The notes under the pieces are model-generated. The model ran no database searches. It was not told the DNA's origin and worked only from the letters and a program-made list of their open reading frames with translations. From Candidatus Uhrbacteria bacterium (GTDB lineage: Bacteria > Patescibacteria > ABY1 > SG8-24 > UBA9934): 26,577 nt of DNA. The position numbers and the translations under genes were made by a program. The first letter of the stretch is position 1. Every line of letters starts with the position of its first letter. Below are positions 1 through 7,370 of this stretch, piece by piece. Location of the stretch: positions 1-26,577 of the forward strand of contig JABJOE010000010.1 of the NCBI GenBank assembly GCA_018664485.1, written 5' to 3'.

Positions 1-852
1 CGGGGTGGAATCGGGCTGTGCCGCGGGTGCGTTGGCCGGAGCCGCCTCACTCGCATCACCACCTTCTTCCGGTCCGTCGTCCAGGTCATCGACGATGTCG
101 TTGTCGGCCATAGAAGCCTCCTGTGCCCCAGCATCCGCCTGGGGCGGGTTGGGGGTTGGGGTGACGTCGCTGCCGCCGGTATCGGGATCGGGCTGTGCCG
201 CGGGTGCGTTGGCCGGAGCCGCCTCACTCGCATCACCACCTTCTTCCGGTCCGTCGTCCAGATCGCCGTCTTCGTTCAGGTCATCGACGATGTCGTCGTT
301 GTCGTCGTCGGCCATAGAAGCCTCCTGTGCCCCAGCTTCCGCCGGAGGCGTGTTGGGGGTGTCGGCCGAAGCCGGGGTTGAGGTTTTTGGCGGATTGTCG
401 TCGTTTCCGCCTTCGGCCGCTTCCGTTCCCGTGACGGGAACGAGGGTGGGGGTCACGGCATCGGGTGAGGTAGCCGGAGCCAACTCATCTTCGCCGTCTT
501 CCTCTACCGTGGCGGTGGCCGCTGCTCCCACGAGGGGAGTCGCTTCCTCCACCCTTACCCGCAACTCCACGTTGGTGGGCGGCAGGGTGGTGACGAGGTC
601 GCCGTGCTTGAGCACGACCTCGCGGTTGGCGGGGAGGGCGACGTCATTGCCGTTGAGCTGCACCGCGACCGCGATGTTCACGACGAGACTCACCATCGTT
701 CCCTTCACGTGTAGCTCGCCGAGCACGGGGTGATCTGCATCAGCTGGCAGTGACCCGTGTTCCTGGCTGACGGGGTAGATCGCATCTTTCGGCGCGACCA
801 GGTCGTTATCTACGCCTGAAACCGAGATCCTGAGCTGCTGTGGTTGTGTCAT
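1..852 (-). CDS. Partial acidic repeat protein, unrecognised
   Basis: This reading frame is open from an ATG at 852 down to the left window edge (284 codons, no stop), so the C-terminus is missing. A GGAG sits 8 nt before the ATG, preceded by a hairpin at 867-879. Residues 1 to about 105 look globular and beta-rich; the segment around NGNDVALP and VVLKHGDLVTT is loosely reminiscent of an FHA-type beta sandwich, a weak inference only. The rest is low-complexity, rich in Asp, Glu, Ala, Pro and Thr, and contains two copies of a unit that includes AGAQEASMAD, IVDDL, DDGPEEGGDASEAAPANAP and AAQPD (about residues 168-220 and 234-282). There is no signal peptide. GC content is far above that of the ribosomal block nearby. 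The plus-strand frame over the same bases is a shadow of this biased composition. Function unknown. Confidence 0.75.
   Translation of the reverse strand, partial: MTQPQQLRISVSGVDNDLVAPKDAIYPVSQEHGSLPADADHPVLGELHVKGTMVSLVVNIAVAVQLNGNDVALPANREVVLKHGDLVTTLPPTNVELRVRVEEATPLVGAAATATVEEDGEDELAPATSPDAVTPTLVPVTGTEAAEGGNDDNPPKTSTPASADTPNTPPAEAGAQEASMADDDNDDIVDDLNEDGDLDDGPEEGGDASEAAPANAPAAQPDPDTGGSDVTPTPNPPQADAGAQEASMADNDIVDDLDDGPEEGGDASEAAPANAPAAQPDSTP
11..345. repeat. Tandem intragenic duplication, period about 177 bp
   Basis: The block starting at 11 (TCGGGCTGTGCCGCGGGTGC) recurs from 188. The copies share about 90 bp almost exactly, then diverge by in-frame insertions in the second unit (near 262-280 and 296-305), then match again through the part encoding GAQEASMAD. 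The differences keep the reading frame of the minus-strand gene, consistent with a coding tandem duplication under selection for protein length or composition. Confidence 0.85.
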
Positions 853-866
853 GGGGGTCTCCATTC

Positions 867-879
867 AGCCCTGTGGGCT
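867..879 (-). promoter_or_regulatory. Hairpin directly 5' of the SD of the 852 gene
   Basis: On the minus strand AGCCC-ACA-GGGCT forms a perfect 5-bp stem that ends 6 nt before the GGAG used by the gene starting at 852. It is one of a series of small hairpins lying just upstream of the SD of the GC-rich genes in this window. Confidence 0.5.
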
Positions 880-1212
880 TGCTATGCCCTTGGGGCGGAA
901 GATTGGAAGACGAAAACCGCCTCCCGTGGGATGGCCGGCAAATGCCTGCCGTGTGATTAGGGTGGGGTTTAAAACCCTACCCAGATTTGGAACTATTCCT
1001 GAATATCAGCACTATAGGATATTTGTCGCTATAGCTTTGTGTAGACATTCAGGAATAGTCCCACCAGAAAGTACACGATCCTGTCCTATTTGGACTTAAA
1101 TCGACTGAGTAAATTACCACAAAATCAACAAAAAGTCAATAGGACGGGGTGAGATGCGGTTTTAGTTAACTAGATAGGCCTATATCGCTTACAGACAGCA
1201 GGACCTTTAAAA

Positions 1213-1254
1213 TTTTGCTATTACCAATATTCGTATTTCTGACAAATAGCAAAA
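1213..1254 (-). terminator. Possible terminator hairpin after rplT
   Basis: A 10-bp perfect inverted repeat (TTTTGCTATT / AATAGCAAAA) with a 22-nt loop lies 33 nt beyond the rplT stop. The arms end in A/T-rich tracts, so the transcript would have U residues after the stem. The long loop makes it weaker than a classical intrinsic terminator. Confidence 0.4.
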
Positions 1255-1286
1255 CAACGCCGTTAAGCGCTGCTTTGTGTTTTTTT

Positions 1287-1634
1287 CTATTTTTGTGCTG
1301 TTTTCACGATATTGCTGAAAACGGCAGGTTTATGCTCAGCAATCTGTGCCAGAACCTTTCTGTCAACGATGATATTTGCACCTTTTAGGGCATTTATCAG
1401 CTTAGAGTAGGTAGTACCATTCTCACGAGCTGCTGCGTTGATTTTAATAGTCCAGAGGCGGCGGAACGTTCGTTTCTTCGCACGACGGTCGCGGAACGCG
1501 TAAGCACCAGCCTTGAGCATCGCAGGTCGAGCCTGTCGGATTTTGCTCTTTCGGCCCCATTTGTAACCTTTTACCTTCTTTAGAAGGTTTCGGCGACGTT
1601 TGGCATGGATTGTACCTCGTTTTACTCTAGGCAT
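1287..1634 (-). CDS. rplT: Large-subunit ribosomal protein bL20
   Basis: Encodes 115 residues matching bL20 throughout, starting MPRVKRGTIHAKRRRN and containing the basic YKWGRKSKIRQARPAMLKAG region and the RDRRAKKRTFRRLW motif. bL20 binds 23S rRNA early in 50S assembly and in many bacteria also represses its own operon. The ATG follows the rpmI stop by a single base, giving the usual infC-rpmI-rplT order with translational coupling likely. Length is normal for the family (about 115-120 residues). No SD is evident, as for most of the AT-richer genes here. Confidence 0.97.
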   Translation of the reverse strand: MPRVKRGTIHAKRRRNLLKKVKGYKWGRKSKIRQARPAMLKAGAYAFRDRRAKKRTFRRLWTIKINAAARENGTTYSKLINALKGANIIVDRKVLAQIAEHKPAVFSNIVKTAQK

Positions 1635-1635
1635 A

Positions 1636-1836
1636 TTATTTCTTGTAAGGCATCAGAGAATCAAGAGCTTTCTTGCTAAAACCAGCCGTGATCTTAACGT
1701 CTGAGCGTTTATTTCGGCGTGTTTTCCCGTTTTCACGAGAGTTAAAATGATCTTGACCAGCTTTACGCTTGATCAACTTCTTTTTCTTTGTAAGTTTAAA
1801 GCGTTTCGTGAACGCCTTATATGTTTTCATCTTCAT
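1636..1836 (-). CDS. rpmI: Large-subunit ribosomal protein bL35
   Basis: A 66-residue basic protein beginning MKMKTYKAFTKRFKLTKKKK and ending in a family-like tail (KKALDSLMPYKK), matching bL35. The frame extends upstream to an ATG at 1890, but the extra 18 residues (MTYLAKTTTILPKSDPRL) are foreign to the family and the internal Met aligns with the usual PKMKT start, so 1836 is preferred; a start at Met21 is also possible. It lies between infC and rplT in the canonical operon. Confidence 0.9.
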   Translation of the reverse strand: MKMKTYKAFTKRFKLTKKKKLIKRKAGQDHFNSRENGKTRRNKRSDVKITAGFSKKALDSLMPYKK

Positions 1837-1916
1837 AAGTCTTGGATCACTTTTCGGCAGTATTGTAGTTGTTTTAGCTAAATACGTCAAGGGCTGCTGG
1901 GTGCTCTTTATGTGGA

Positions 1917-2465
1917 TTACGTCTGACGACCTACAATGGCATTAAATCGGCCTCCTTGGAATGTTGGTTCTGTATCAACTCGAATCTCGAAATCCTTTCG
2001 CAGAAGGTCAATGAAATTATTGATAAGAGCTCGAGCGCGGTCCCTGTGTTCACGCTCTCGACCTCGCAGCTGCATTTCGATTTTCACCTTATGTCCCTTC
2101 TCCAAGAATTTAGCAGCCTGCTTTCGACGCACCTCAATGTCGCTCACACCAATACGGTACTTAAGACGGATACCCTTAATTTCTACTTCCTTAGATTGGG
2201 CACGTTGCTTCTTCGCCTCCTTCACCTTTTGATATTTAAATGTACCGAAGTCCATAGCCTTACATACCGGAGGGTTGGCTTTTGGTGAAACTTCAATAAG
2301 ATCCATTCCAAGTTCTTTTGCTTTTGCAATAGCTTCCTTTAGTGGAAGTACGCCATTGAAAGCTTCGTGAACAAAACGAACCTCTTCGGCCTGAATTTTT
2401 TCATTGACCTTGAAGTTTGGAATTGAATATTTTGGTTTACGGTGTCGGTGTCGGTGAATTCGCAT
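1917..2465 (-). CDS. infC: Translation initiation factor IF-3
   Basis: Encodes 182 residues typical of IF-3: an N-terminal domain with KVNEKIQAEEVR, a linker with LGMDLIEVSPKANPPVCK and MDFGTFKYQ, and a C-terminal domain with EIKGIRLKYRIGVSDIEVR and QLRGREREH. IF-3 binds the 30S subunit, prevents premature 50S joining and monitors the start codon. The ATG at 2465 is preceded in frame by ATT-ACG; ATT is the unusual start codon of infC in many bacteria, so initiation at ATT (2471) is a possibility. There is no SD. The N-terminus HRHRHRKPKYS is more basic than usual. Confidence 0.96.
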   Translation of the reverse strand: MRIHRHRHRKPKYSIPNFKVNEKIQAEEVRFVHEAFNGVLPLKEAIAKAKELGMDLIEVSPKANPPVCKAMDFGTFKYQKVKEAKKQRAQSKEVEIKGIRLKYRIGVSDIEVRRKQAAKFLEKGHKVKIEMQLRGREREHRDRARALINNFIDLLRKDFEIRVDTEPTFQGGRFNAIVGRQT

Positions 2466-2646
2466 CGTAATGAGGTTAAACAGTTAAAGTAAAGGATACG
2501 TGTATTAGTCCGGATACAGAGGCGCCGTTATTTTATTCTAGTGCAAGGCGCAGCGAGGAGCGAAGTAAGTCGACCATATCGGTCGGCGTCGAGCACCGCA
2601 GTCTGCAACGAAGCAGTAGGACAAAATAACAAGCATCTGGATCCGG

Positions 2647-3033
2647 TGGTGGACCTGGGGGGAGTCGAACCCCCGTCTGGTCAGGGACATCAAGGTGACG
2701 TCTTACAAGGATAGTCCTCTTAATTACGCCGATTGGATAAAAGAGGATCCAAAGACCAATCGTCGTTGCGACCTGCATGTCAGAAAGGTCGGATCGCGCA
2801 ACCTAACTCAAGCCGATAAATATGACACCCGTTACCGCGCTATCGGCGTAAAGCGGACGAATGGGTAGGCCTTTAGGCAGCTACCAGAGCGGTCGCAGGC
2901 ATGCGGAACATGTCGCGGACCTTTGTGAAGACGTTTGCATGTATCTTCTGGATGAAGGTTGATAACGCAGAGTCATCCCACTGCGCCTTGATCATTCTCG
3001 TTGTCGGACTGCCATCGATACCTGGCAGGCCCC
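2647..3033 (-). ncRNA. ssrA: Transfer-messenger RNA (tmRNA)
   Basis: The 3' end at 2647-2680 reads GGGGGTTCGACTCCCCC (T-arm) then CAGGTCC-A-CCA, with CCA encoded. The acceptor partner GGGCCTG lies at 3033-3027 and pairs over 7 bp including one G-U, followed by the tmRNA-like D-arm region (CCAGGTATCGATGGCAG). The tag reading frame probably begins GCA-AAC at 2938 (Ala-Asn-Val-Phe) and ends ...ATALVAA before TAA at 2873-2875, giving a 21-residue tag; that is long, but the Ala-Ala end suits proteolysis. Total length 387 nt. tmRNA with SmpB rescues stalled ribosomes; smpB lies just upstream on the same strand. Confidence 0.93.
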
Positions 3034-3059
3034 GTCGTTCGCGAACGACGGGGCCTGCC
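3024..3059. repeat. Perfect 36-bp palindrome over the tmRNA 5' end
   Basis: Two perfect 18-bp arms meet without a loop at 3041/3042 (GGCAGGCCCCGTCGTTCG and its reverse complement). The promoter-distal arm contains the mature 5' end of tmRNA, including its acceptor strand GGGCCTG. In the precursor, leader and mature 5' end could therefore form a hairpin that competes with the acceptor stem. No U-tract follows, so it does not look like an intrinsic terminator. Confidence 0.85.
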
Positions 3060-3243
3060 CCCATGTTTTGGTGGTCCCTATCGTTGGCATACAACGGTGC
3101 ATGCAAGAAATTTATATTTCTATAAAATGTGAAAGTTCTAGACTATAGGTGTAGTCATTGGGAGGAGGTGCATATCAGCTGTGTGATCTGTCGCTGGAAC
3201 AGAGGGGCGTCCTGTAGTCAAAGTATAGATTTCGAAATACGAA

Positions 3244-3702
3244 CTAGTCTGCGAAACGCGTCTTCTTCATCTCTTCACGAGCCTGACGATCCAGATCCCG
3301 TTTTTTAAGAGCATCACGCTTCTCATGTTTACGTTTTCCGCGGGCAAGAGCAAAGCCCACTTTAACCAAAGCGCCCTTAGTATAGACACGGATTGGTACG
3401 ATTGTCAATCCTTGAGCATGGGTTTTATCGGTCAAAATTCGGAGCTCTTTCTTGTGAACTAGCACCTTACGTTCACGGATAGGGTCGTAGTCATCAGAAG
3501 GGCCTGCAGGAGCATAGTGGCCTATATGTGTATTTTTGAGCCATAACTCTCCACCACGGACCCGCATAAATGACCCGCGTAAGTGTAGGTTACCCTTTTT
3601 TGCAGCCTTTACTTCCGCACCAGTCAAAGCTAAACCACCCTCGAATTGTTGAACAAGGTCGTAATCGGATCTGGCATATTTGTTGGTGGCAAGAGTCGGC
3701 AT
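3244..3702 (-). CDS. smpB: SsrA-binding protein SmpB
   Basis: A 152-residue protein matching SmpB: an N-terminal NKYARSDYDL (variant of NRKARHDY), FEGGLALTGAEVKAAKKG, LRGSFMRVRGGELWLKNTHI and the RKVLVHKKEL segment, plus a basic C-terminal tail (GKRKHEKRDALKKRDLDRQ) that inserts into the ribosomal A site and mRNA channel. SmpB binds the tRNA-like domain of tmRNA and delivers it to stalled ribosomes. It is upstream of ssrA on the same strand, a common pairing. It is divergent from the permease gene at 3750, leaving only 47 bp for two promoters. Confidence 0.96.
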   Translation of the reverse strand: MPTLATNKYARSDYDLVQQFEGGLALTGAEVKAAKKGNLHLRGSFMRVRGGELWLKNTHIGHYAPAGPSDDYDPIRERKVLVHKKELRILTDKTHAQGLTIVPIRVYTKGALVKVGFALARGKRKHEKRDALKKRDLDRQAREEMKKTRFAD

Positions 3703-3735
3703 GTTGAGAACTATCCTATAATGAAGATTATCGTG

Positions 3736-3741
3736 TATAAT
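3736..3741 (+). promoter_or_regulatory. -10 box close to the permease start
   Basis: A perfect TATAAT ends 8 nt before the ATG at 3750. With the usual 6-8 nt from -10 box to start point, transcription would begin at or within a few bases of the ATG, giving an essentially leaderless mRNA. No convincing -35 box is seen at 17 nt. Confidence 0.6.
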
Positions 3742-3749
3742 ATTACCAT

Positions 3750-4784
3750 ATGGTTACAAAAGGGGGGCCGGTTAAGATAAATATATCGTCTTGGACGATT
3801 GTGAAGGCATTGCTGATTCTAGCATTGGCTGCTTTGTTGTTCTTTCTTCGTGATGTCGTGCTACTGCTGTTGGTCTCACTTTTGATTGCGGCATTGATCG
3901 ATCCGTTTGCAGATTGGATGGCGGAAAGAAAGTTACCACGAGGACTTGCGGTGTTGATCGTGTACCTCGGAGTATCACTGTTTGCATCAATTGTTTTGCT
4001 TCTCGTAGTACCGAGTGTTGTACAGGAGTCATCAGCACTTCTTGCAAAGTACGCTCCATATGTGGAAGACACGGCTATTTTAAATGCTTTTGGAGATCAA
4101 ATTAATACAGTGCTTGCAAACCCAGATTTAACCACGGTTCTAGAAACTGTTCGTCAGTCTGGATTGACGGATGCATTTCCGGAAGTTGTTTCTTTCATCT
4201 TTAGTATATTCGGTGGATTTTTGACTGCGATTCTGATTCTCGTCCTGGCGTTTTATTTTGTTGTTGAAGAGGAGGCATTGAAACGAGGCTTCTCATCCAT
4301 CTCACCTAAAAAGTATCGAGCACAAGTGCGCAAGATTCTTTCAAAGGGTAGAACCAGAATCGGACATTGGTTGCGCGCACAGCTTCTGCTCATGCTTGTG
4401 ATTTTTGTAATCACATACTCAATTCTTACTTTGTTAGGCGTTCCGTTTGCGTTGGTGTTAGCACTTGTCGCTGCAATGCTCGAGATCATTCCATTCGTCG
4501 GACCGATCTTGGCTGCCATCCCAGCAATCTTAATCGCATTTTCTATTTCTCCTATTCAGGCTGCTTTTGTAGCGATATCGTATTTCTTGCTGCAGCAGTT
4601 GGAGGGTGATTACCTTACACCTAAGATCATGCAGAAGGTTGCAGGCTTAAATCCGATAGCGAGTATCGTTGCGGTTATCGTCGGTTTCCAGGTCGCAGGA
4701 GTTGTCGGGGCATTGATCGCAATCCCGGTCACAATGGTGCTTGGAGTTTTGTGGCAGGAATGGTTATTGGTTTACGAAAAATAA
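3750..4784 (+). CDS. AI-2E family membrane permease
   Basis: A 344-residue polytopic membrane protein. Hydrophobic segments occupy about residues 10-48 and 60-85, followed by a soluble stretch (about 90-140), then further segments from about 145 to the C-terminus. The C-terminal signature of the family is visible: IIPFVGPILAAIPA, QQLEGDYLTPKIMQK and GLNPIASIVAVIVGFQVAG. This family (AI-2E transporter, DUF20/PerM-like) is named after TqsA; members move autoinducer-2, sodium/protons or unknown substrates, so the real substrate is open. It heads a plus-strand run with the small membrane protein 20 nt downstream. Confidence 0.88.
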   Translation: MVTKGGPVKINISSWTIVKALLILALAALLFFLRDVVLLLLVSLLIAALIDPFADWMAERKLPRGLAVLIVYLGVSLFASIVLLLVVPSVVQESSALLAKYAPYVEDTAILNAFGDQINTVLANPDLTTVLETVRQSGLTDAFPEVVSFIFSIFGGFLTAILILVLAFYFVVEEEALKRGFSSISPKKYRAQVRKILSKGRTRIGHWLRAQLLLMLVIFVITYSILTLLGVPFALVLALVAAMLEIIPFVGPILAAIPAILIAFSISPIQAAFVAISYFLLQQLEGDYLTPKIMQKVAGLNPIASIVAVIVGFQVAGVVGALIAIPVTMVLGVLWQEWLLVYEK

Positions 4785-4804
4785 ATGAGTCGGAATAGAT
4801 TTAA

Positions 4805-5173
4805 ATGATTATGCCAAGTAGTACTACACATAGAACATGGTTTCCGTTCATACTTGTTGGGCTCACTATTGCGCTCGGAGCAGGTATTTGGGCTTGGACG
4901 GGAAGCGATAGGGGGCCGGTGATTGAGTTGCCTGAAATCGTTGCTCCAACATCGCTTGAATATCAGCAGGAAATCACGGCTATTATTGCGTCTTATTATG
5001 ATGGAGACGATTTAGATGATGTCTATGCGTCGTTGCTAGATACTTGGGTGCCTGCGGATGCGAAGAGCGTTCACCTTGATTTAGTTATTGCTTTTGGTAA
5101 GCTCGTGGCCGGAGATGAGGAAGGTGCAGAATTGTTGGAGGCTGCGCTATCTACTCATACTTGGCTTAAATAA
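4805..5173 (+). CDS. Small membrane-anchored protein, unrecognised
   Basis: A 122-residue protein with one N-terminal membrane segment (about 12-32, FPFILVGLTIALGAGIWAW) and an acidic outside domain rich in short helices (EYQQEITAIIASYYDGDDLD ... AFGKLVAGDEEGAELLEAAL). A second ATG two codons on is an equally good start. It follows the permease gene by 20 nt and is probably cotranscribed. No family is recognised; the helical tail could be a partner-binding domain at the cell surface. Confidence 0.75.
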   Translation: MIMPSSTTHRTWFPFILVGLTIALGAGIWAWTGSDRGPVIELPEIVAPTSLEYQQEITAIIASYYDGDDLDDVYASLLDTWVPADAKSVHLDLVIAFGKLVAGDEEGAELLEAALSTHTWLK

Positions 5174-5247
5174 GGCGGGTAGACCCGGAAAATGTCCTGA
5201 GCTTTGTTTTATAGAGGGCTTCGATTGTATTTGGAACTAAAAACAGC

Positions 5248-5955
5248 ATGATTTTACTTCAACGAATAACTTCCTTTTTTGTAGCTGCACTTGTTGCGGG
5301 AGGTTTTTCTGTTCTTATCAACTCTCAAGATCGGATCGTATTTGGGATTGCCCTGCTACTGATCATCCCGGTTTTGTTTGCACGTCTTTTAAAGTGGGAT
5401 GTGAAACGATTTGGGTTTTGGATGTTCTTGGGACTTCCTACAGTATTTATTTTCTCAGCAGTATTCCTGTTTCTATTTTTGGAAGGGGATTTTGCAAAGT
5501 GGCTTTTAGCCTTGTCTGTGCTGATTGGAGTCTGGCTGTACGCAGAAAACATTTTTTCATTCTATCATTTGCCTAGCACTTATCAGGCGTACTCACTTGA
5601 GTACCTTTCTTTCGTTCTTGCTATTGCTACGGGATTTTTCTTTTATAGCGGGACGTATGGTGTCCAGTTGTTTTTACAGTTGCCAGGATGGGCTTTGGCA
5701 CTAGGTATATTTTGGGTGACGTTATTTTTGTTGCTATGCGTATTTTGGGCAAGTAAAATAGAAGAGGGAATGACAACGAGACTTTCTGCAATTGGAGCGT
5801 TAGTTATTGCTGAATTATTTTTAGCTCTTGGAATGCTGCCAACAAGTTTCTTGGCTAATGCAGCAGGTCTTGCGGTGGCGCTGTATTTGTTCATCGGTTT
5901 GTCACGAGCTCACGCACTTGATAGGTTATCAAGCCGGTTCTGCGACGGTATGTAA
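5248..5955 (+). CDS. Polytopic membrane protein, unrecognised
   Basis: A 235-residue, very hydrophobic protein with about seven to eight predicted membrane segments separated by short loops (for example VAALVAGGFSVLIN near residue 15, VFIFSAVFLFLFLEG near 70, ALALGIFWVTLFLLLCVFW near 155, and VIAELFLALGMLP near 190). No catalytic or transport signature stands out. It lies 74 nt after the preceding gene, in the same direction. The composition matches the neighbouring AT-richer core genes. Role unknown. Confidence 0.75.
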   Translation: MILLQRITSFFVAALVAGGFSVLINSQDRIVFGIALLLIIPVLFARLLKWDVKRFGFWMFLGLPTVFIFSAVFLFLFLEGDFAKWLLALSVLIGVWLYAENIFSFYHLPSTYQAYSLEYLSFVLAIATGFFFYSGTYGVQLFLQLPGWALALGIFWVTLFLLLCVFWASKIEEGMTTRLSAIGALVIAELFLALGMLPTSFLANAAGLAVALYLFIGLSRAHALDRLSSRFCDGM

Positions 5956-5989
5956 TAATTGGCTGTATTTTATTTATAATTGTTTTTGG

Positions 5990-6193
5990 AACAGCTAAGT
6001 GGATATAGCGCTCATACTGGGATATTAGTTGATCTAATCGATACGTATATTTGTCTAATCCGGCTACGAACTGGCATCCTCTCCTTAAGGTAGCTCTGCT
6101 ATCTTTCGTCAAGAATTATAGTTCTCGCTCGAATGATCCGGCATATACAATCAATCATCTTGCACTAATACCCCGGTATGAGCGCCGTACTCG
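5990..6193. repeat. Long imperfect inverted repeat, about 200 nt
   Basis: The strongest part pairs 6008-6029 (GCGCTCATACTGGGATATTA) with 6164-6185 (TAATACCCCGGTATGAGCGC): 21 of 22 positions pair, one of them G-U. Weaker pairing continues inward (GTATAT, CCGG, GAACT) to a terminal hairpin AAGGTAGC-TCT-GCTATCTT at 6087-6105. It fills the 308-bp space between the membrane-protein gene and the HtrA-like gene, which otherwise shows no gene. Structured RNA or 5' leader element; unidentified. Confidence 0.65.
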
Positions 6194-6263
6194 TAGAGAA
6201 GAAATCTAATCGTTGTATACCTTTAGCCAGTCGGCACAGTTATTAGCCGCGTATTACATTTAT

Positions 6264-7331
6264 ATGAAGCATGAACTGAAAAATATTCTTCCGTGGGTTT
6301 TTCTGATGATTATCGTCAGTGCCTGTGTTGCTGTCGTTACAACGGTCATCATTGATGACTCTCTTGAACGTTACGCACAGCAACTGGAGGATGGTGATGA
6401 GATTATCCAGATCTCAAAAGAGCGACCGGATCCGGTTCCGGGTTCATATGAAGAAGCGTTGAGTTATGTAAAAGCGCAGGCTGGGGATATCGGATACATA
6501 ACTGCCAACAACGAAATAACTGACATGTACGAGGACGACTATGTCTTGCGTATTGCTGCGGTGATTACGTCTGATGGTTGGATGATTATTAATAGTAATG
6601 TTGGCTCACCATCGAATGTTGATCAGTTGGTAGCCTGGATTGATGGTAAGAAATATAATTTGGATGAGTTGGTTGAGGGGGACTCTTTTGATCTTGTTCA
6701 TCTCGTTGACGCCCGCGGATTAACGCCGTTTGCATTTGGATCATCCGACAGTATAGAGGAGGGTGAACGTGTGTTCGCATTTGGTGCGAGAGATATTTTT
6801 TATGTAACTACATTGGTTGATGGACAATATGTTCCAACAAACGGTCGACCGTCACCGTCTCTTTACGCTGCGGACTATGAGCAGATTGCTTTTTGGGAGT
6901 TGCAGCAGACTTTTGATGAGACATTGGTTGTGAATTCAGTAGGGGAGCTCGTTGCAATTACACACTCTGGTGACGATAACATCGCATATCCGATCCATTA
7001 TGCACTTCCTTGGGTCGGCGCATCTATTCGTGGTGAGCTGCATGATGCCCCTCGACTTGGACTTGTTGTGGAGTGGCTGGATGTACTTTTTGTAAACACG
7101 GTTGATCGTTCAAGCGGTGCCTTGGTACACCTAGCGTATGGAAACGACACGGTGTTTCAATCTGACGATATTGTGATTCGAATTGGAGGTCGGTCGATCG
7201 ACGCGAACACCCCTATAGCCGAAATTCTTCTTGATTACGAAGTTGGTGACGTTGTTAACGTGGCATTTATCCGCGATGGTGAGACACAGGAGGCGGATGT
7301 AGAACTTCTTGGTGAAGATTTGTTATACTAA
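6264..7331 (+). CDS. HtrA-like protein with PDZ domain, probably inactive
   Basis: From the ATG at 6264 the protein has 355 residues; the open frame extends upstream but that part (MYTFSQSAQLLAAYYIY) does not look coding. One membrane anchor lies near residues 8-30. The middle resembles a trypsin-like HtrA fold: VITSDGWMIINSNV aligns with the usual 'T.dG.ilTn.HV' block, GERVFAFGA with the next strand, and ETLVVNSVGELVAI with the region that normally reads GNSGGPLvN..G.viGI. The catalytic His and the GNSGG serine are not seen, so proteolysis is unlikely. The C-terminal 100 residues (SDDIVIRIGGRSID ... YEVGDVVNVAFIRDGE) are a PDZ domain. Best read as an anchored pseudoprotease or scaffold outside the membrane. 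Confidence 0.75.
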   Translation: MKHELKNILPWVFLMIIVSACVAVVTTVIIDDSLERYAQQLEDGDEIIQISKERPDPVPGSYEEALSYVKAQAGDIGYITANNEITDMYEDDYVLRIAAVITSDGWMIINSNVGSPSNVDQLVAWIDGKKYNLDELVEGDSFDLVHLVDARGLTPFAFGSSDSIEEGERVFAFGARDIFYVTTLVDGQYVPTNGRPSPSLYAADYEQIAFWELQQTFDETLVVNSVGELVAITHSGDDNIAYPIHYALPWVGASIRGELHDAPRLGLVVEWLDVLFVNTVDRSSGALVHLAYGNDTVFQSDDIVIRIGGRSIDANTPIAEILLDYEVGDVVNVAFIRDGETQEADVELLGEDLLY

Positions 7332-7370
7332 TTACGTCGAGAGTTATTTACGCAACATGGAGGTATGAAC

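Larger units (their letters stand above)
853..1286. other. Non-coding gap with several inverted repeats
   Basis: No credible gene is seen in these 434 bases. Structures include a near-palindrome at 961-982 (GGTGGGGTTT / AAAACCCTACC); a stem ACTATTCCTGAAT (992-1004) with ATTCAGGAATAGT (1047-1059), enclosing CTATAG/CTATAG; a stem at 1083-1097 with 1133-1145 (GTCCTATT and GACTT with AAGTC and AATAGGAC); and TTTTGCTATT (1213-1222) with AATAGCAAAA (1245-1254). The last lies just downstream of rplT on the minus strand and may act in termination of that operon. Confidence 0.55.

Noticed and set aside
5..733. 242-residue plus-strand frame rich in Ala and Ser
   Set aside because: It is the complement of a GC-rich, repeat-bearing minus-strand frame that is open for 284 codons, has an ATG at 852 with an SD, and shows protein-like composition. 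The plus frame has only low-complexity Ser/Ala sequence.
851..1099. 82-residue plus-strand frame
   Set aside because: No SD or family, and it runs through several inverted repeats in a non-coding gap.
2533..3106. Small minus-strand proteins of 81 and 77 residues
   Set aside because: Both lie within or across the tmRNA gene; the end of the second (ATALVAA) is the tmRNA tag read in frame.
6087..6105. TAAGGTAGC, a motif also found in 23S rRNA
   Set aside because: The match is too short and has no rRNA context; here it is the tip of a hairpin.
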